From NCBI GenBank assembly GCA_020723085.1, contig DYJN01000042.1:1-34059 (forward strand): a DNA stretch of 34,059 nt, in the 5' to 3' direction. Below, piece after piece: positions 6,233 to 14,707 of this stretch (the stretch's first letter is position 1; each line of letters starts with the position of its first letter). This DNA comes from Arcobacter sp. (GTDB lineage: Bacteria > Acidobacteriota > Terriglobia > Bryobacterales > Bryobacteraceae). The position numbers were made by a program, and so were the translations under genes. The notes below the pieces were generated by a model. That model did no database searches. It worked only from the letters and a program-made list of their open reading frames with translations, and had not been told where the DNA came from.

Positions 6233-7450
6233 ATGAAACGTGTGCTGGCGACTTTTCTTTGCGTGCTATCCGCCGGCGCGGAGGAGACGCTCACCCTGGA
6301 GAGCGCGGTCCGGAGCGCTCTGGAATCGCACCCTCTGCTTGCCGAGGGCCGCCAGCGGGTGGAAAGCGCGCGCGGACAGGTCCGCCAGGCGCCGCTGACG
6401 TACAATCCGAAATTGATTCTCCAGGCGGAGAATTATCGCGGGTGGGGAACGCGGCCCATCCAGACAAGCCGCGAGACGGACGATTTCGCCTATCTGCAGC
6501 AGACTTTCGAGACGGCGGGCAAGCGCGGCAAGCGGGCGGAACTGGCCACGCGCGGCCTGCGCGCGGCGGAGTTGGAGCTGGAGGTGCTGCGGCGCAACGT
6601 GGCCCGCGACGTTTCGCTGGCCTATTGGGCGGCGCTGGGCGCGGAGAAAATGCGCGAATTGCTGCTCGAAAGCGTCCGGAATTTCCAGAAAATCGTGGAA
6701 TATCACGAAATCCGGGTGCGCGAAGGGGCAATGGCCGAAAACGACCTGCTGCGCGTCCGGCTGGAGCTGGGACGAATCGAACTGGCGGCCAACAATGCGG
6801 CTCTGGACGCCGCGAAGGCGCGCATCGAGCTGTTCCGCGCCATGGGGCGCACGGATTTTCCCCAGGTGCGGTTCGCCGATCCGCTTCAGCCCCCTGCCGA
6901 CGAAGCCGCCGGCTGGAGCGAAGAGCAGGCGTTGGAGCGCCGGCCGGAGGCGCGGCTGGCGCGGGAGCGCGTCGAACAGGCGCGCGCCAACCTCGTGCTC
7001 CAGCGGGCGAATGCGAGGCCGAACTTCGATGCGCTGTTCGGCTACAAGCGCTCGATGGGCGAGAACACGCTGATCGCGGGACTTCAGTGGGACCTGCCGG
7101 TGCTCAACCGGAACCAGGGCAACATCCAGAGCGCGGCGGCCGGGATCAAAGCCGCCGAGGCCAACCTGGCCGCCACGGAGGCCATCATCCGGGCGGAGGT
7201 GCAGGCAGCCGCGGCGGAGTATCAGACGCGCCGGCGCCAGCTCCGGGAGCTTGTCGGGCGGTTGGTGGAAGGCGCGGGCGAGACGGCGAAGGTGGCGCAG
7301 GCGGCGTACCGCCTGGGCGGCGCGGATCTGTTGCGGCTCCTGGACGCCGAGCGGCTCCGCATCGAAATCGAGCTTGTGAACTACCGCGCCTGGATGGAGT
7401 ACCGGCAGAGCCAGGAGGTGCTCGCCTACGCGCTGGGGGTGAAACCATGA
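6233..7450 (+). CDS. czcC: TolC/CzcC-like outer-membrane efflux protein
   Basis: This is the outer-membrane channel of a tripartite heavy-metal efflux pump. The 405-residue protein has a signal peptide (cleavage near S-A-G-A). Two outer-membrane-efflux-protein repeats follow, rich in long amphipathic helices (A-L-E-S-H-P-L-L-A-E-G near the start, and R-P-E-A-R-L-A-R-E-R-V beginning the second). L-Q-W-D-L-P-V-L-N-R-N-Q-G matches the typical 'P.F.R.QG' phrase of the CzcC family. The reading frame is open further upstream, but the ATG at 6233 gives the signal peptide directly. The stop overlaps the next start as ATGA. Gene order outer-membrane protein, adaptor, pump is that of czcCBA. Confidence 0.9.
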   Translation: MKRVLATFLCVLSAGAEETLTLESAVRSALESHPLLAEGRQRVESARGQVRQAPLTYNPKLILQAENYRGWGTRPIQTSRETDDFAYLQQTFETAGKRGKRAELATRGLRAAELELEVLRRNVARDVSLAYWAALGAEKMRELLLESVRNFQKIVEYHEIRVREGAMAENDLLRVRLELGRIELAANNAALDAAKARIELFRAMGRTDFPQVRFADPLQPPADEAAGWSEEQALERRPEARLARERVEQARANLVLQRANARPNFDALFGYKRSMGENTLIAGLQWDLPVLNRNQGNIQSAAAGIKAAEANLAATEAIIRAEVQAAAAEYQTRRRQLRELVGRLVEGAGETAKVAQAAYRLGGADLLRLLDAERLRIEIELVNYRAWMEYRQSQEVLAYALGVKP

Positions 7451-8661
7451 ACCGGTATGCGGCAGCTCTGGCCGTTTCGCTGCTTTTGGCGGCTTGCCAG
7501 AAAGAAGCGCCGAAGCCGGCGCCGGGTGAGTCCGCGGAGGCGCAGGCCGCGCCGCGCTTCGTCGAGCTTGACCGGGCGTCGCTCGGGCAGGCGGGTCTCC
7601 GCATCGAGACCGCCGAGGAGCGGGCCGTGCCAGTGACCGTGCGGGCCAACGGCCGTCTCTCGGCCAACGAGGAGCAGACCTGGCGGGTGGGCGCCATCAC
7701 GAACGGTCGCATCATCAAGGTGCTGGTGCGCGTCGGCGACACGGTGGAGAAGGGGCAGGTGCTGGCCCGCATGTTCAGCCACGACGTGCACGAGTCGCGG
7801 GCGATGTACCGCCGTGCCGTCGCCGAGTACAACCGTTTGCAGTCAAATCTCGCTTACGCCCGCCGCCAGAGGGACCGCATGCAGCGCCTGTTCGAAATGA
7901 AGGCCGCCAGCCAGGAGCAGCTCGACACTGCGGGCAATGAACTGCGGAACGCCGAAACCGCGCTGCGCGCCGCGGAGATCGAGCTCAGCCGCACGCGCCA
8001 GCATCTGGTGGAGTTTCTCGAGATCCCTGCCGAGGGTCCGGAGCGCCGTCAGCCTGGCGAAGCCGCGCTCTCCGACGACGACCTGATCCCCGTCAGGGCC
8101 CCCGCCGCCGGGACGCTCATCAGCCGGCTGGTGACGGCGGGGTCCGTGGTGCAGTCGTCCGGGGAGATGTTCGTCATCAGCGATCTGTCCTCCCTGTGGG
8201 TCATCGCCAACGTGCAGGAGGAGTTTCTGCCGCGGGTCCGTCCGCGCATGGCGGCCGGCGTTTCCGTGCAGGCGTATCCGGGCCGCCGTTTCGCGGGCCG
8301 CGTGATCCGTCTGGACGAGAGGCTGGATCCGGAGACCCGGACCGTGCAGGCGATTCTCGAGATCGACAACCACGCCGGGCTGCTGAAGCCTGAGATGTAC
8401 GCCGTGGTGGAGCTGGAGGCGGGCTCGAGCGGGCGCGGGCTGTTCATCGCGCAGACCGCCCTGCAGGATCTCAACGGGCAGGCGGCGGTGTTCGTGGAAA
8501 CGCGTCCGGGGCGCTTCGAGCCGCGGCCCGTGGAGGCGGGGCGCACGCTGGACCGGCTGGTGGAGATCCGGCGCGGGCTCAAGGCCGGAGAGCGCGTGGT
8601 GACCGAAGGCGGCTTCATTCTGAAATCGCACTTGCTGAAGTCCACGCTCTCCGAGGACTGA
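7447..8661 (+). CDS. czcB: CzcB-like periplasmic adaptor (membrane fusion protein), lipoprotein
   Basis: The 404-residue adaptor bridges the inner-membrane pump and the outer-membrane channel. The signal has a lipobox L-A-A-C with acceptor Cys17. The first lipoyl half-motif (G-R-I-I-K-V-L-V-R-V-G-D-T-V-E-K-G-Q) is near residues 87-104. A coiled-coil hairpin of about 85 residues follows, then the second lipoyl half (R-A-P-A-A-G-T-L-I). Beta-barrel and membrane-proximal domains end in a segment with G-L-K-A-G-E-R-V-V-T-E-G-G. No extra N-terminal His-rich metal-binding domain is present, unlike some CzcB or CusB proteins. The start overlaps the upstream stop by ATGA, and the pump gene begins three bases after the stop, so translation is coupled. 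Confidence 0.93.
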   Translation: MNRYAAALAVSLLLAACQKEAPKPAPGESAEAQAAPRFVELDRASLGQAGLRIETAEERAVPVTVRANGRLSANEEQTWRVGAITNGRIIKVLVRVGDTVEKGQVLARMFSHDVHESRAMYRRAVAEYNRLQSNLAYARRQRDRMQRLFEMKAASQEQLDTAGNELRNAETALRAAEIELSRTRQHLVEFLEIPAEGPERRQPGEAALSDDDLIPVRAPAAGTLISRLVTAGSVVQSSGEMFVISDLSSLWVIANVQEEFLPRVRPRMAAGVSVQAYPGRRFAGRVIRLDERLDPETRTVQAILEIDNHAGLLKPEMYAVVELEAGSSGRGLFIAQTALQDLNGQAAVFVETRPGRFEPRPVEAGRTLDRLVEIRRGLKAGERVVTEGGFILKSHLLKSTLSED

Positions 8662-8664
8662 GCT

Positions 8665-11600
8665 ATGCTGCAGCGGATCATCGATTTTCATCTGCGCAGC
8701 CGCTGGGTGGTGCTGACCGGCGTGCTGCTGGTGGCCGCCTTCGGCATCTGGGTGATGCTGAATATCCCCGTGGACGCGTTTCCGGATCTGACCAACAACC
8801 AGGTGGTCGTGGTGACGGAGTGCCCGGCGATGGCGCCGAGCGAAGTGGAGCAACTGGTCACGTTTCCCATTGAAAGCGCGCTGATGGGCATCCCGCGCAC
8901 GCAGGGGATCCGGTCGATTTCGAAGCTGGGCCTGTCGATGGTGACGCTGATCTTCGACGACAACGTGGATACATGGTTTGCGCGGCAACTCGTGAATGAG
9001 CGGCTGCAGGAGGTGCGCGGGCGGCTGCCGCAAGGGCTCGATCCGGTTCTTGGGCCCATGGCGACGGCATTCGGCGAGGTCTACCAGTACACGGTGGAAG
9101 GCGAAGGCTACACGCCGATGGAGCTGAAGACGATCCACGACTGGCAGATCCGCTTCGCGCTGCGCACGGTGCCTGGAGTGAATGAAGTGAACAGCTGGGG
9201 CGGCGAGACGAAGCAGTACGCCATCGTCGTCGATCCGGTCAGGCTCCAGCGCTACGGGCTCGACCTGCGCGCCATCTTCGAGCGCGTGCGCGACAACAAC
9301 ACGAATTTCGGCGGCGGATTCATCGAGCACGCGATGGAGCAGTACACCGTGCGGGGGCTGGGCCGCGCGCAGTCGATCGAGGATCTGGAGCGGATCGTCG
9401 TGCTGGCGCGCGCCGGAACGCCCGTGCTGCTGCGCGACGTGGCCGAGGTCCGGCTGATGGCGATGCCGCGGCAGGGCGCCACGCTGCGCGACGGCAAGGG
9501 GGAGACGGTGAGCGGCATGGCCATCATGCTCAAGGGCGAGAACGGCAGGCGCGTGATCGAGCGCGTGAAGGCGAAGCTGGCCTCCATCCGTCTGCCCGAG
9601 GGCGTCCGCGTTGTGCCGTTTTACGACCAGAGCGCGGTGATCGACGGCACCATCCGCACAGTGGCGCGGGCGCTGCTGGAGGGCGGCGGGCTCGTCATCC
9701 TGGTGCTCATCGTTTTCCTGGGCAATGTGCGGGCGGCGCTCATCGTGGCGGCAGTGATCCCGCTGTCGATGCTGTTCGGCTTCATGGGCATGGCCGTGTT
9801 CGGGGTGACGGCGAACCTGATGAGCCTGGGCGCGATCGACTTCGGCATGATCGTCGACGGCTCGGTGGTGATGATGGAGAACGCCGTGCGGCGGCTGCGG
9901 CGCAGCGACTGCGGCGAGGACCGCGAGAAGTGCCTGGAGCGGATCCGGGTGGCGGCGCACGAGGTGGCCCGGCCCATCCTGTTTGCGGTGGCCATCATCA
10001 TTGCCGTGTACATGCCCGTCTTCTTCCTGGAAGGGCTGGAGGGGCGCATGTTCCGGCCGATGGCGATCACCGTCTGTTCCGCGCTGTTGGGCAGCCTGAT
10101 TCTGGCGCTGACGGTGGTTCCGGCGGCGGCGTCCGTGCACCTGCGCCCGGGGATGAAGACGCACTCGGAGCGCTGGATGGCATGGCTGCGGGCGCGGTAC
10201 CTTGAGCTGCTGGAGCGGGCGCTGCGGCGCCGCGCCTGGCTGATCGGCGCCAGCGCCGCCGTGCTGGCTGCGGCCGCGGTGAGCGTCTTCTTCATCGGCA
10301 CCGAGTTCATCGCGCGGCTCGACGAAGGCTCGATCCTGATCGAGACGCGCAAGATGCCGGGGATCTCGCTGACGGATTCCGTACGGATCAGCAACCGCGT
10401 GGAGCGGATCATTCTGAATTTTCCCGAAGTCACGGGCGTGGTGACGCGCATCGGGCGTCCGGACGTGGCGACGGAGGCCATGGGGATCAATCAGGGCGAT
10501 GTCTACGTGCTGTTGAAGCCGCGCGGGCAGTGGACGCGGTTCCGGACGAAGGAGGAGCTGATCGACGCGCTGGCCGCCGCGCTCGACAAGGTTCCCGGCG
10601 TGAGCTACAACTTCACGCAGCCGATGGCCATGCGGCTCGACGAGACCATCTCCGGCATCAAGGCCGATGTGGCGGTGAAGATCTTCGGCGAGGATCCGCG
10701 CGTGCTCGAGCAGTTGGCCGAGCGCGCCCTGCGCGTTCTCGCCTCCGTTCCGGGCGCAGCCGACGAGCAGATGGAGATCGTTTCCGGAGTCGCGGAACTG
10801 CGCGTCGAGATCGACCGCGAGGCGCTGGCCCGTTACGGCCTGAATGTGAGCGATGTGCAGGACATGATGGATGCCGCCATCGGCGGCCGCACCGTCTCCG
10901 AGCTGATCGAAGGCCAGCGGCGCTTCGCCGTGGTGGTGCGCCTGCCGGAGAGCTACCGCGCCGGCGATGAAGCCATCCGCGGGCTGATCCTGAATGCGCC
11001 GGGCGGCGAGCGCGTGCAGTTGGGACAGGTGGCGCACGTCTCCATGGCGCGCGGTCCGGAGGTGATCTCCCGTGAAAACGGCCAGCGCCGCATCGTGGTG
11101 CAATGCAACGTCCGCGGCCGCGACCTGGGCGGCTTTGTGGCCGAAGCCGAGCAACGCCTGGGGGAGGCGCTGCGCCTGCCGGCTGGCTACTCCATCGATT
11201 GGGGCGGACAGTTCGAAAACCAGCGGCGCGCGATGCGGCGGCTGATGATCGTCGTGCCCGCTTCCATCCTGATCATCTTCGGGCTGCTGTTTTTCACCTT
11301 CTCCAGCGCGCGTCAGGCGCTGCTGATCTTGACCAACGTGCCGTTCGCCTTCATCGGCGGCATCGCCGCATTGTGGATCCGCGGGCTGAACCTCAACATC
11401 TCCGCCGCCATCGGCTTCATTGCGCTGTTCGGCGTGGCGGTGCTGAACGGCATCGTGCTGGTGAGCTCCATCAACCGGCTGCGGCAGTTCGGGCTGCCGA
11501 TGGAGCAGGCGCTGCTGACCGGCGCGGGCATCCGCCTGCGCCCCGTGCTGATGACCGCGCTGGTGGCGAGCTTCGGCTTCCTGCCGATGGCGCTGGCCAC

Positions 11601-11787
11601 GACGACCGGCGCGGAAGTGCAGCGGCCGCTGGCGTCGGTCGTCATCGGCGGACTCGTCTCGTCGACGTTTTTGACGCTGTTCCTGCTGCCGCTGATGTAC
11701 CCGTGGTTCTCGCCGAAGCCCGCCGAGCTGCCGCTGCCTTATGACAGGGACGAACTCGCGAAGGCCATCGAACACGAGGTCGATTGA
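8665..11787 (+). CDS. czcA: CzcA-type heavy-metal RND efflux pump
   Basis: This proton-driven inner-membrane transporter exports metal cations through the CzcB/CzcC-like partners. Its length of 1040 residues is normal. It has one N-terminal TM, a large periplasmic porter loop, TM2-6, a second loop and the C-terminal TM bundle. The proton-relay signature in TM4 reads D-F-G-M-I-V-D-G followed by M-M-E-N, giving Asp392, Asp398 and Glu405. These align with Asp402/Asp408/Glu415 of CzcA from Cupriavidus. By family rules that pattern marks divalent-cation pumps (Co/Zn/Cd/Ni) rather than CusA-type monovalent Cu/Ag pumps. The exact metal cannot be fixed from sequence. It converges on the response-regulator gene with a 18-base gap. 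Confidence 0.94.
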   Translation: MLQRIIDFHLRSRWVVLTGVLLVAAFGIWVMLNIPVDAFPDLTNNQVVVVTECPAMAPSEVEQLVTFPIESALMGIPRTQGIRSISKLGLSMVTLIFDDNVDTWFARQLVNERLQEVRGRLPQGLDPVLGPMATAFGEVYQYTVEGEGYTPMELKTIHDWQIRFALRTVPGVNEVNSWGGETKQYAIVVDPVRLQRYGLDLRAIFERVRDNNTNFGGGFIEHAMEQYTVRGLGRAQSIEDLERIVVLARAGTPVLLRDVAEVRLMAMPRQGATLRDGKGETVSGMAIMLKGENGRRVIERVKAKLASIRLPEGVRVVPFYDQSAVIDGTIRTVARALLEGGGLVILVLIVFLGNVRAALIVAAVIPLSMLFGFMGMAVFGVTANLMSLGAIDFGMIVDGSVVMMENAVRRLRRSDCGEDREKCLERIRVAAHEVARPILFAVAIIIAVYMPVFFLEGLEGRMFRPMAITVCSALLGSLILALTVVPAAASVHLRPGMKTHSERWMAWLRARYLELLERALRRRAWLIGASAAVLAAAAVSVFFIGTEFIARLDEGSILIETRKMPGISLTDSVRISNRVERIILNFPEVTGVVTRIGRPDVATEAMGINQGDVYVLLKPRGQWTRFRTKEELIDALAAALDKVPGVSYNFTQPMAMRLDETISGIKADVAVKIFGEDPRVLEQLAERALRVLASVPGAADEQMEIVSGVAELRVEIDREALARYGLNVSDVQDMMDAAIGGRTVSELIEGQRRFAVVVRLPESYRAGDEAIRGLILNAPGGERVQLGQVAHVSMARGPEVISRENGQRRIVVQCNVRGRDLGGFVAEAEQRLGEALRLPAGYSIDWGGQFENQRRAMRRLMIVVPASILIIFGLLFFTFSSARQALLILTNVPFAFIGGIAALWIRGLNLNISAAIGFIALFGVAVLNGIVLVSSINRLRQFGLPMEQALLTGAGIRLRPVLMTALVASFGFLPMALATTTGAEVQRPLASVVIGGLVSSTFLTLFLLPLMYPWFSPKPAELPLPYDRDELAKAIEHEVD

Positions 11788-11805
11788 CGGATCCGCCCGC
11801 GCGGT

Positions 11806-12435
11806 TCAGAAATCGATCTGCGCCAGCATCTGGCTCGGCTTCAGCCCGAGCGCGCGGGCGATGGCCAGCAGGCTCTCCATCGACGGCAGGTTCGCGCCGC
11901 GTTCGATCGAGCTGATCTGGCTCACGCTGAGCCGAGTGGCGGCGGCGAGGTCCTTCAGCGACCAGTCCCGCTCGGCGCGCAGCACGCGGATGCGCTGCCC
12001 GAGCCTGTCGCGCAGGCGGTCCGCGAGCGCGCGGCCCAGCCCGTAGCGTTCGGCGGCGTTCGCAAGGACCTGGCGGAGCTGGTTGATCGTGAAGGGCTTG
12101 GCCAGGTAGTCGAAGACGTTCTTCTTGAATGTCGCCCGCATGTCTTCCAGCGACGGATACCCGGTGACGATGATCACGCAAAGCTCCGGCCGGCGCTGCA
12201 TCAGCTTCTCCAGCACTTCGCCGCCGTGCGTGGGGCCCATCTTCATGTCGAGCAGCACGATCTCCGGGCGCCGTTCTTCGGCTGCGGCAAACAACTCCTC
12301 AGGCCGCTGAAAGACGCGCACCGCGTACTGCCCCTCGTCCGACAGCAGGTCTTCGATGTAGGTGAGGAAGTCGCGGTCGTCGTCGAGCACCGCGATGTCG
12401 ATCAACGCCTGTTCCGGCAGCGGATCGGTCGTCAT
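11806..12435 (-). CDS. Response regulator with XRE/Cro-type HTH output domain
   Basis: The 209-residue protein has a receiver (about 12-128) and, in place of the usual OmpR, NarL or Fis output, an HTH_3/XRE domain (about 146-203). The acidic pocket is Asp18-20, the phospho-acceptor is Asp63 in V-L-L-D-M-K-M, and Thr91 and Lys113 (A-K-P-F) complete the switch. The HTH reads I-R-V-L-R-A-E-R-D-W-S-L-K-D-L-A-A-A-T, then S-V-S-Q-I-S-S-I-E-R-G and P-S-M-E-S-L-L-A-I-A, a textbook Cro/CI helix set. The start ATG overlaps the stop of the upstream histidine kinase (ATGA), so the two form a coupled pair. Target genes are not known; the divergent respiratory operon and the convergent efflux operon are the nearest candidates. 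Confidence 0.93.
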   Translation of the reverse strand: MTTDPLPEQALIDIAVLDDDRDFLTYIEDLLSDEGQYAVRVFQRPEELFAAAEERRPEIVLLDMKMGPTHGGEVLEKLMQRRPELCVIIVTGYPSLEDMRATFKKNVFDYLAKPFTINQLRQVLANAAERYGLGRALADRLRDRLGQRIRVLRAERDWSLKDLAAATRLSVSQISSIERGANLPSMESLLAIARALGLKPSQMLAQIDF

Positions 12436-13907
12436 GTCCTTGCATCTCCCTCTGGAGCGGGCAGCACCACCTCGAGCGCCGCGCCCCCCTGCTCTCTGTT
12501 GTACGCGCGGATCCGCCCTCCGTGCTGATGCACGATTCCCTGCGCCACGGTGAGGCCCAGCCCCGTGCCCTGCGCGTCCAGGCGGTCGCTGACGAAGGCG
12601 TCGAACACCTCCGGCAGGATCTCGGGCGGAATGCCGGGACCGTTGTCTTCCACCGTGACGCGCACCGCGTCCCTGCCGTCGAGCCGCGCCGCGTCCGCGC
12701 GCACCGTGATCTCGCCATGGCCGGCGGGCGCGGCGATCAGCGCGTTTCTCAACAGGTTGACAAACACCTGCACCAGCCGCCCGGAATTGCCGCGCACGCG
12801 CATGTGTTCCGGGATCTCCGTCCGCAGCGCAACGTCGCCCGCTTTCTCGTCGATGGCGACCAGGTGCCAAGCTTCCTCGATCAGCGGCTGCAACTCCACG
12901 CGCTCCATCGTCTCCCGGCGCAGGCGCGCGAAGTCGAGCAGCGAGGAGCTGATCCGGCGCAGGCGGTCGGTGACGCGCTTCATGCGCTCCAGCCGCGCCC
13001 GCATCGCCTCGTCGCAGCTCTTCTCGAGCAGCTTCTCGATGGAGCCGTGGAGCACCGCGAGCGGCGTGTTCATCTCATGAGCCACGCTCGCGCTCAACAT
13101 GCCGAGGCTCACCAGCCGGTCCTGCGCCTCCAGGTTCCGTTTGGCCTGCTCCAGCTCGTCTTCGCGGCGCCGCAGGGCGCGCACTGTATCGTTGTGGGAG
13201 CGCAGGATCAGTCCGATCTCGTCGCCCGGAATGAATGCCTCGCCGATGATCTCGGCGCGCCGGTCGCCGCGGCGCGTCGCCGCATCCGCTTCCAGCAGCA
13301 GCCGCAGCGGCTGATAAATGTAGCGGGGCAGGACGAACAGTTCCAGCACGAGTACCGCCAGGATGTAGAGCGCTCCAAGCGCGGCGAACAGCGCCAGCCG
13401 CACGCCCGCCGCCACGCCTTCATAGAACCGCACGGGCAGCGTCAGCCGGTAGTACCGCTGCGTTCCGGGGATTTGCTTGTAGACGTGCTCGCCCGGCGCG
13501 CGCCAGACCCGCCCCGGATACTTCTGCATCCATGCCTTCGCCGTCTCCGGCAGGCCGAACTCCGCCGCCGTAGCCTGCCGCAGGCCGTAGGCGCACAGCG
13601 CCATCTCATCGCCCGTCTCGGGGGAGAGGGCGGAGAATGCGTTCAGGATCAGCGTCATCTCGCGCTGCTCCGCCTGCCGCAGGCGGCCCTCGACTACGTC
13701 GATCACGGTGAAATATACTGCACACGCCAGGAGGAGGAAGAAGCTGTTGTGCAGCACCATCAGCTTCGGCCGGACTCTGAGGTCGCCGAACCTCCGGCTC
13801 ACGCCTGTCAGCGGCCGCGCTTCCATCAGCCGGGCGGGCAGCCCGGGCGCCGCCCCAATCGGCTGGGTCCTTTCCGGCTGCGGAGGCATCTGATTATTGC
13901 CGGACAA
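12432..13907 (-). CDS. Membrane sensor histidine kinase
   Basis: The 491-residue kinase is the partner of the receiver-XRE regulator. TM1 is about 49-70 and TM2 about 168-193, enclosing a periplasmic sensor of about 95 residues. A HAMP linker (about 197-250) and coiled coil follow. The H-box is S-V-A-H-E-M-N-T-P-L with phospho-acceptor His277. The ATP-binding domain has N-box N-L-L-R-N-A, G1 D-N-G-P-G-I and G2 G-T-G-L-G-L. The start is probably TTG: AGGAG sits nine bases before it, while the first ATG (13889) lies 27 bases from that site. The gene is divergent from actA, with its own promoter in the shared gap. What the sensor domain detects cannot be told; it has no Cys/His metal cluster or PAS signature that I can see. 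Confidence 0.93.
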   Translation of the reverse strand: MSGNNQMPPQPERTQPIGAAPGLPARLMEARPLTGVSRRFGDLRVRPKLMVLHNSFFLLLACAVYFTVIDVVEGRLRQAEQREMTLILNAFSALSPETGDEMALCAYGLRQATAAEFGLPETAKAWMQKYPGRVWRAPGEHVYKQIPGTQRYYRLTLPVRFYEGVAAGVRLALFAALGALYILAVLVLELFVLPRYIYQPLRLLLEADAATRRGDRRAEIIGEAFIPGDEIGLILRSHNDTVRALRRREDELEQAKRNLEAQDRLVSLGMLSASVAHEMNTPLAVLHGSIEKLLEKSCDEAMRARLERMKRVTDRLRRISSSLLDFARLRRETMERVELQPLIEEAWHLVAIDEKAGDVALRTEIPEHMRVRGNSGRLVQVFVNLLRNALIAAPAGHGEITVRADAARLDGRDAVRVTVEDNGPGIPPEILPEVFDAFVSDRLDAQGTGLGLTVAQGIVHQHGGRIRAYNREQGGAALEVVLPAPEGDART

Positions 13908-13916
13908 GAATTCTTG

Positions 13917-13921
13917 CTCCT
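13917..13921 (-). promoter_or_regulatory. RBS fixing the TTG start of the histidine kinase
   Basis: AGGAG on the minus strand is nine bases ahead of TTG at 13905-13907 and much too far from the first ATG. It is the main reason for preferring the TTG start. Confidence 0.6.
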
Positions 13922-13930
13922 ATTGCGGAA

Positions 13931-13960
13931 ATAGTATGGCTATGGTAGAAAAAGAGACAA
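13931..13960 (-). promoter_or_regulatory. Putative sigma70 promoter of the histidine kinase/XRE regulator pair
   Basis: On the minus strand TTGTCT (-35), an 18-base spacer and TACTAT (-10) precede the kinase start by 23 bases, leaving room for the RBS in a short leader. On the opposite strand TTGCGG with a 17-base spacer to TAGAAA could be an overlapping but poorer promoter for actA. Confidence 0.5.
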
Positions 13961-13963
13961 GCG

Positions 13964-13986
13964 CTCCGGCCATGCCGGGGCCGGAG
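13964..13986. repeat. Perfect 8-bp inverted repeat between the kinase and actA
   Basis: CTCCGGCC (13964-13971) and GGCCGGAG (13979-13986) form a perfect dyad with a 7-base centre. It sits between the divergent histidine kinase and the ACIII operon, beside the kinase -35. It has no T-tract and lies outside both genes, so an operator is more likely than a terminator. A Cro-like HTH dimer would suit such a palindrome, but the link to the neighbouring regulator is inference. Confidence 0.5.
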
Positions 13987-14045
13987 AAACTGCCAGGCCA
14001 AGTCAGAGGGGCTGAAACGGGTTTCCCACCTAAAGACATCCTGCC

Positions 14046-14690
14046 ATGACTGTCTTCTCGAAGCAGTTCGACACAAAACTGCGCCTTGCCGCCGGCGCGG
14101 TTGTGATTCTGCTCGGCGCAGGCGGCGCCGTCGCGGCTTATCTCCTGCATCCCCGGCAGCTCGACACCGGCTACACGCCGGTGCAGCCCGTGCCGTACAG
14201 CCACAAGCTGCACGCGGGCAACCTCGGCATGGACTGCCTGTACTGCCACACCACCGTGGCGCAGTCCAGCTATGCTGCCGTGCCGATGACGGAGATCTGC
14301 ATGAACTGCCATGTGCGGGTGAAGGAAAAGAGCCCCAAGCTGCAGCCCGTGCGCGACAGCTATTCGAGCGGCAAGCCCATCCCGTGGATCAAGGTTCACC
14401 GCCTTCCTGACTATGTGTATTTTAACCACCGGGCCCACGTTACGGCGGGAGTGAGCTGCGCCAGTTGCCACGGGCGCGTGGATCAGATGACGGAAGTGCG
14501 CCAGGTCCAGCCGCTGTCGATGGCATGGTGTCTGGATTGCCACCGCAACCCCGCGCCGCACGTCCGCCCGCCTGAGCTTGTCACAAAGCTGGACTGGCAG
14601 CCCGAAGGCGACCCCGCCACGCTCGGCGCGAAGCTGATCCGAGACAAGGGCATCCACCCGCCCGACAACTGCTCGGCTTGCCACAGATAA
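14046..14690 (+). CDS. actA: ACIII subunit ActA, pentaheme cytochrome c
   Basis: This is the pentaheme subunit of alternative complex III, a quinol oxidase module that replaces cytochrome bc1. The 214-residue protein has one N-terminal TM anchor (about 14-34) and five CxxCH heme sites: C-L-Y-C-H at 64-68, C-M-N-C-H at 85-89, C-A-S-C-H at 138-142, C-L-D-C-H at 162-166 and C-S-A-C-H at 209-213. The C-terminus ends one residue after the last heme motif. Its periplasmic domain is expected to relay electrons from ActB towards the monoheme subunit or the oxidase. It is the first gene of a long co-directional operon, and actB follows after 17 bases. No strong RBS is evident, which leaves the start slightly uncertain. 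Confidence 0.95.
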   Translation: MTVFSKQFDTKLRLAAGAVVILLGAGGAVAAYLLHPRQLDTGYTPVQPVPYSHKLHAGNLGMDCLYCHTTVAQSSYAAVPMTEICMNCHVRVKEKSPKLQPVRDSYSSGKPIPWIKVHRLPDYVYFNHRAHVTAGVSCASCHGRVDQMTEVRQVQPLSMAWCLDCHRNPAPHVRPPELVTKLDWQPEGDPATLGAKLIRDKGIHPPDNCSACHR

Positions 14691-14707
14691 TCCCGGGGCT
14701 TGCGGCC

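Noticed and set aside
5194-7446. Extension of the czcB frame upstream as one 1155-codon frame
   Set aside because: The part before 7447 is antisense to the hydrolase and out of frame with czcC; the lipoprotein signal starts precisely at the ATG that overlaps the czcC stop.
7843-11775. 1310-codon open frame on the minus strand opposite czcB/czcA
   Set aside because: It lies wholly antisense to two well-identified pump genes, is His/Arg/Gln-rich low complexity, and matches no domain; high GC keeps the antisense frame free of stops.
14678-14707. TTG start for actB inside actA
   Set aside because: No RBS, and the ATG at 14708 matches the usual ActB N-terminus ahead of the Tat motif.
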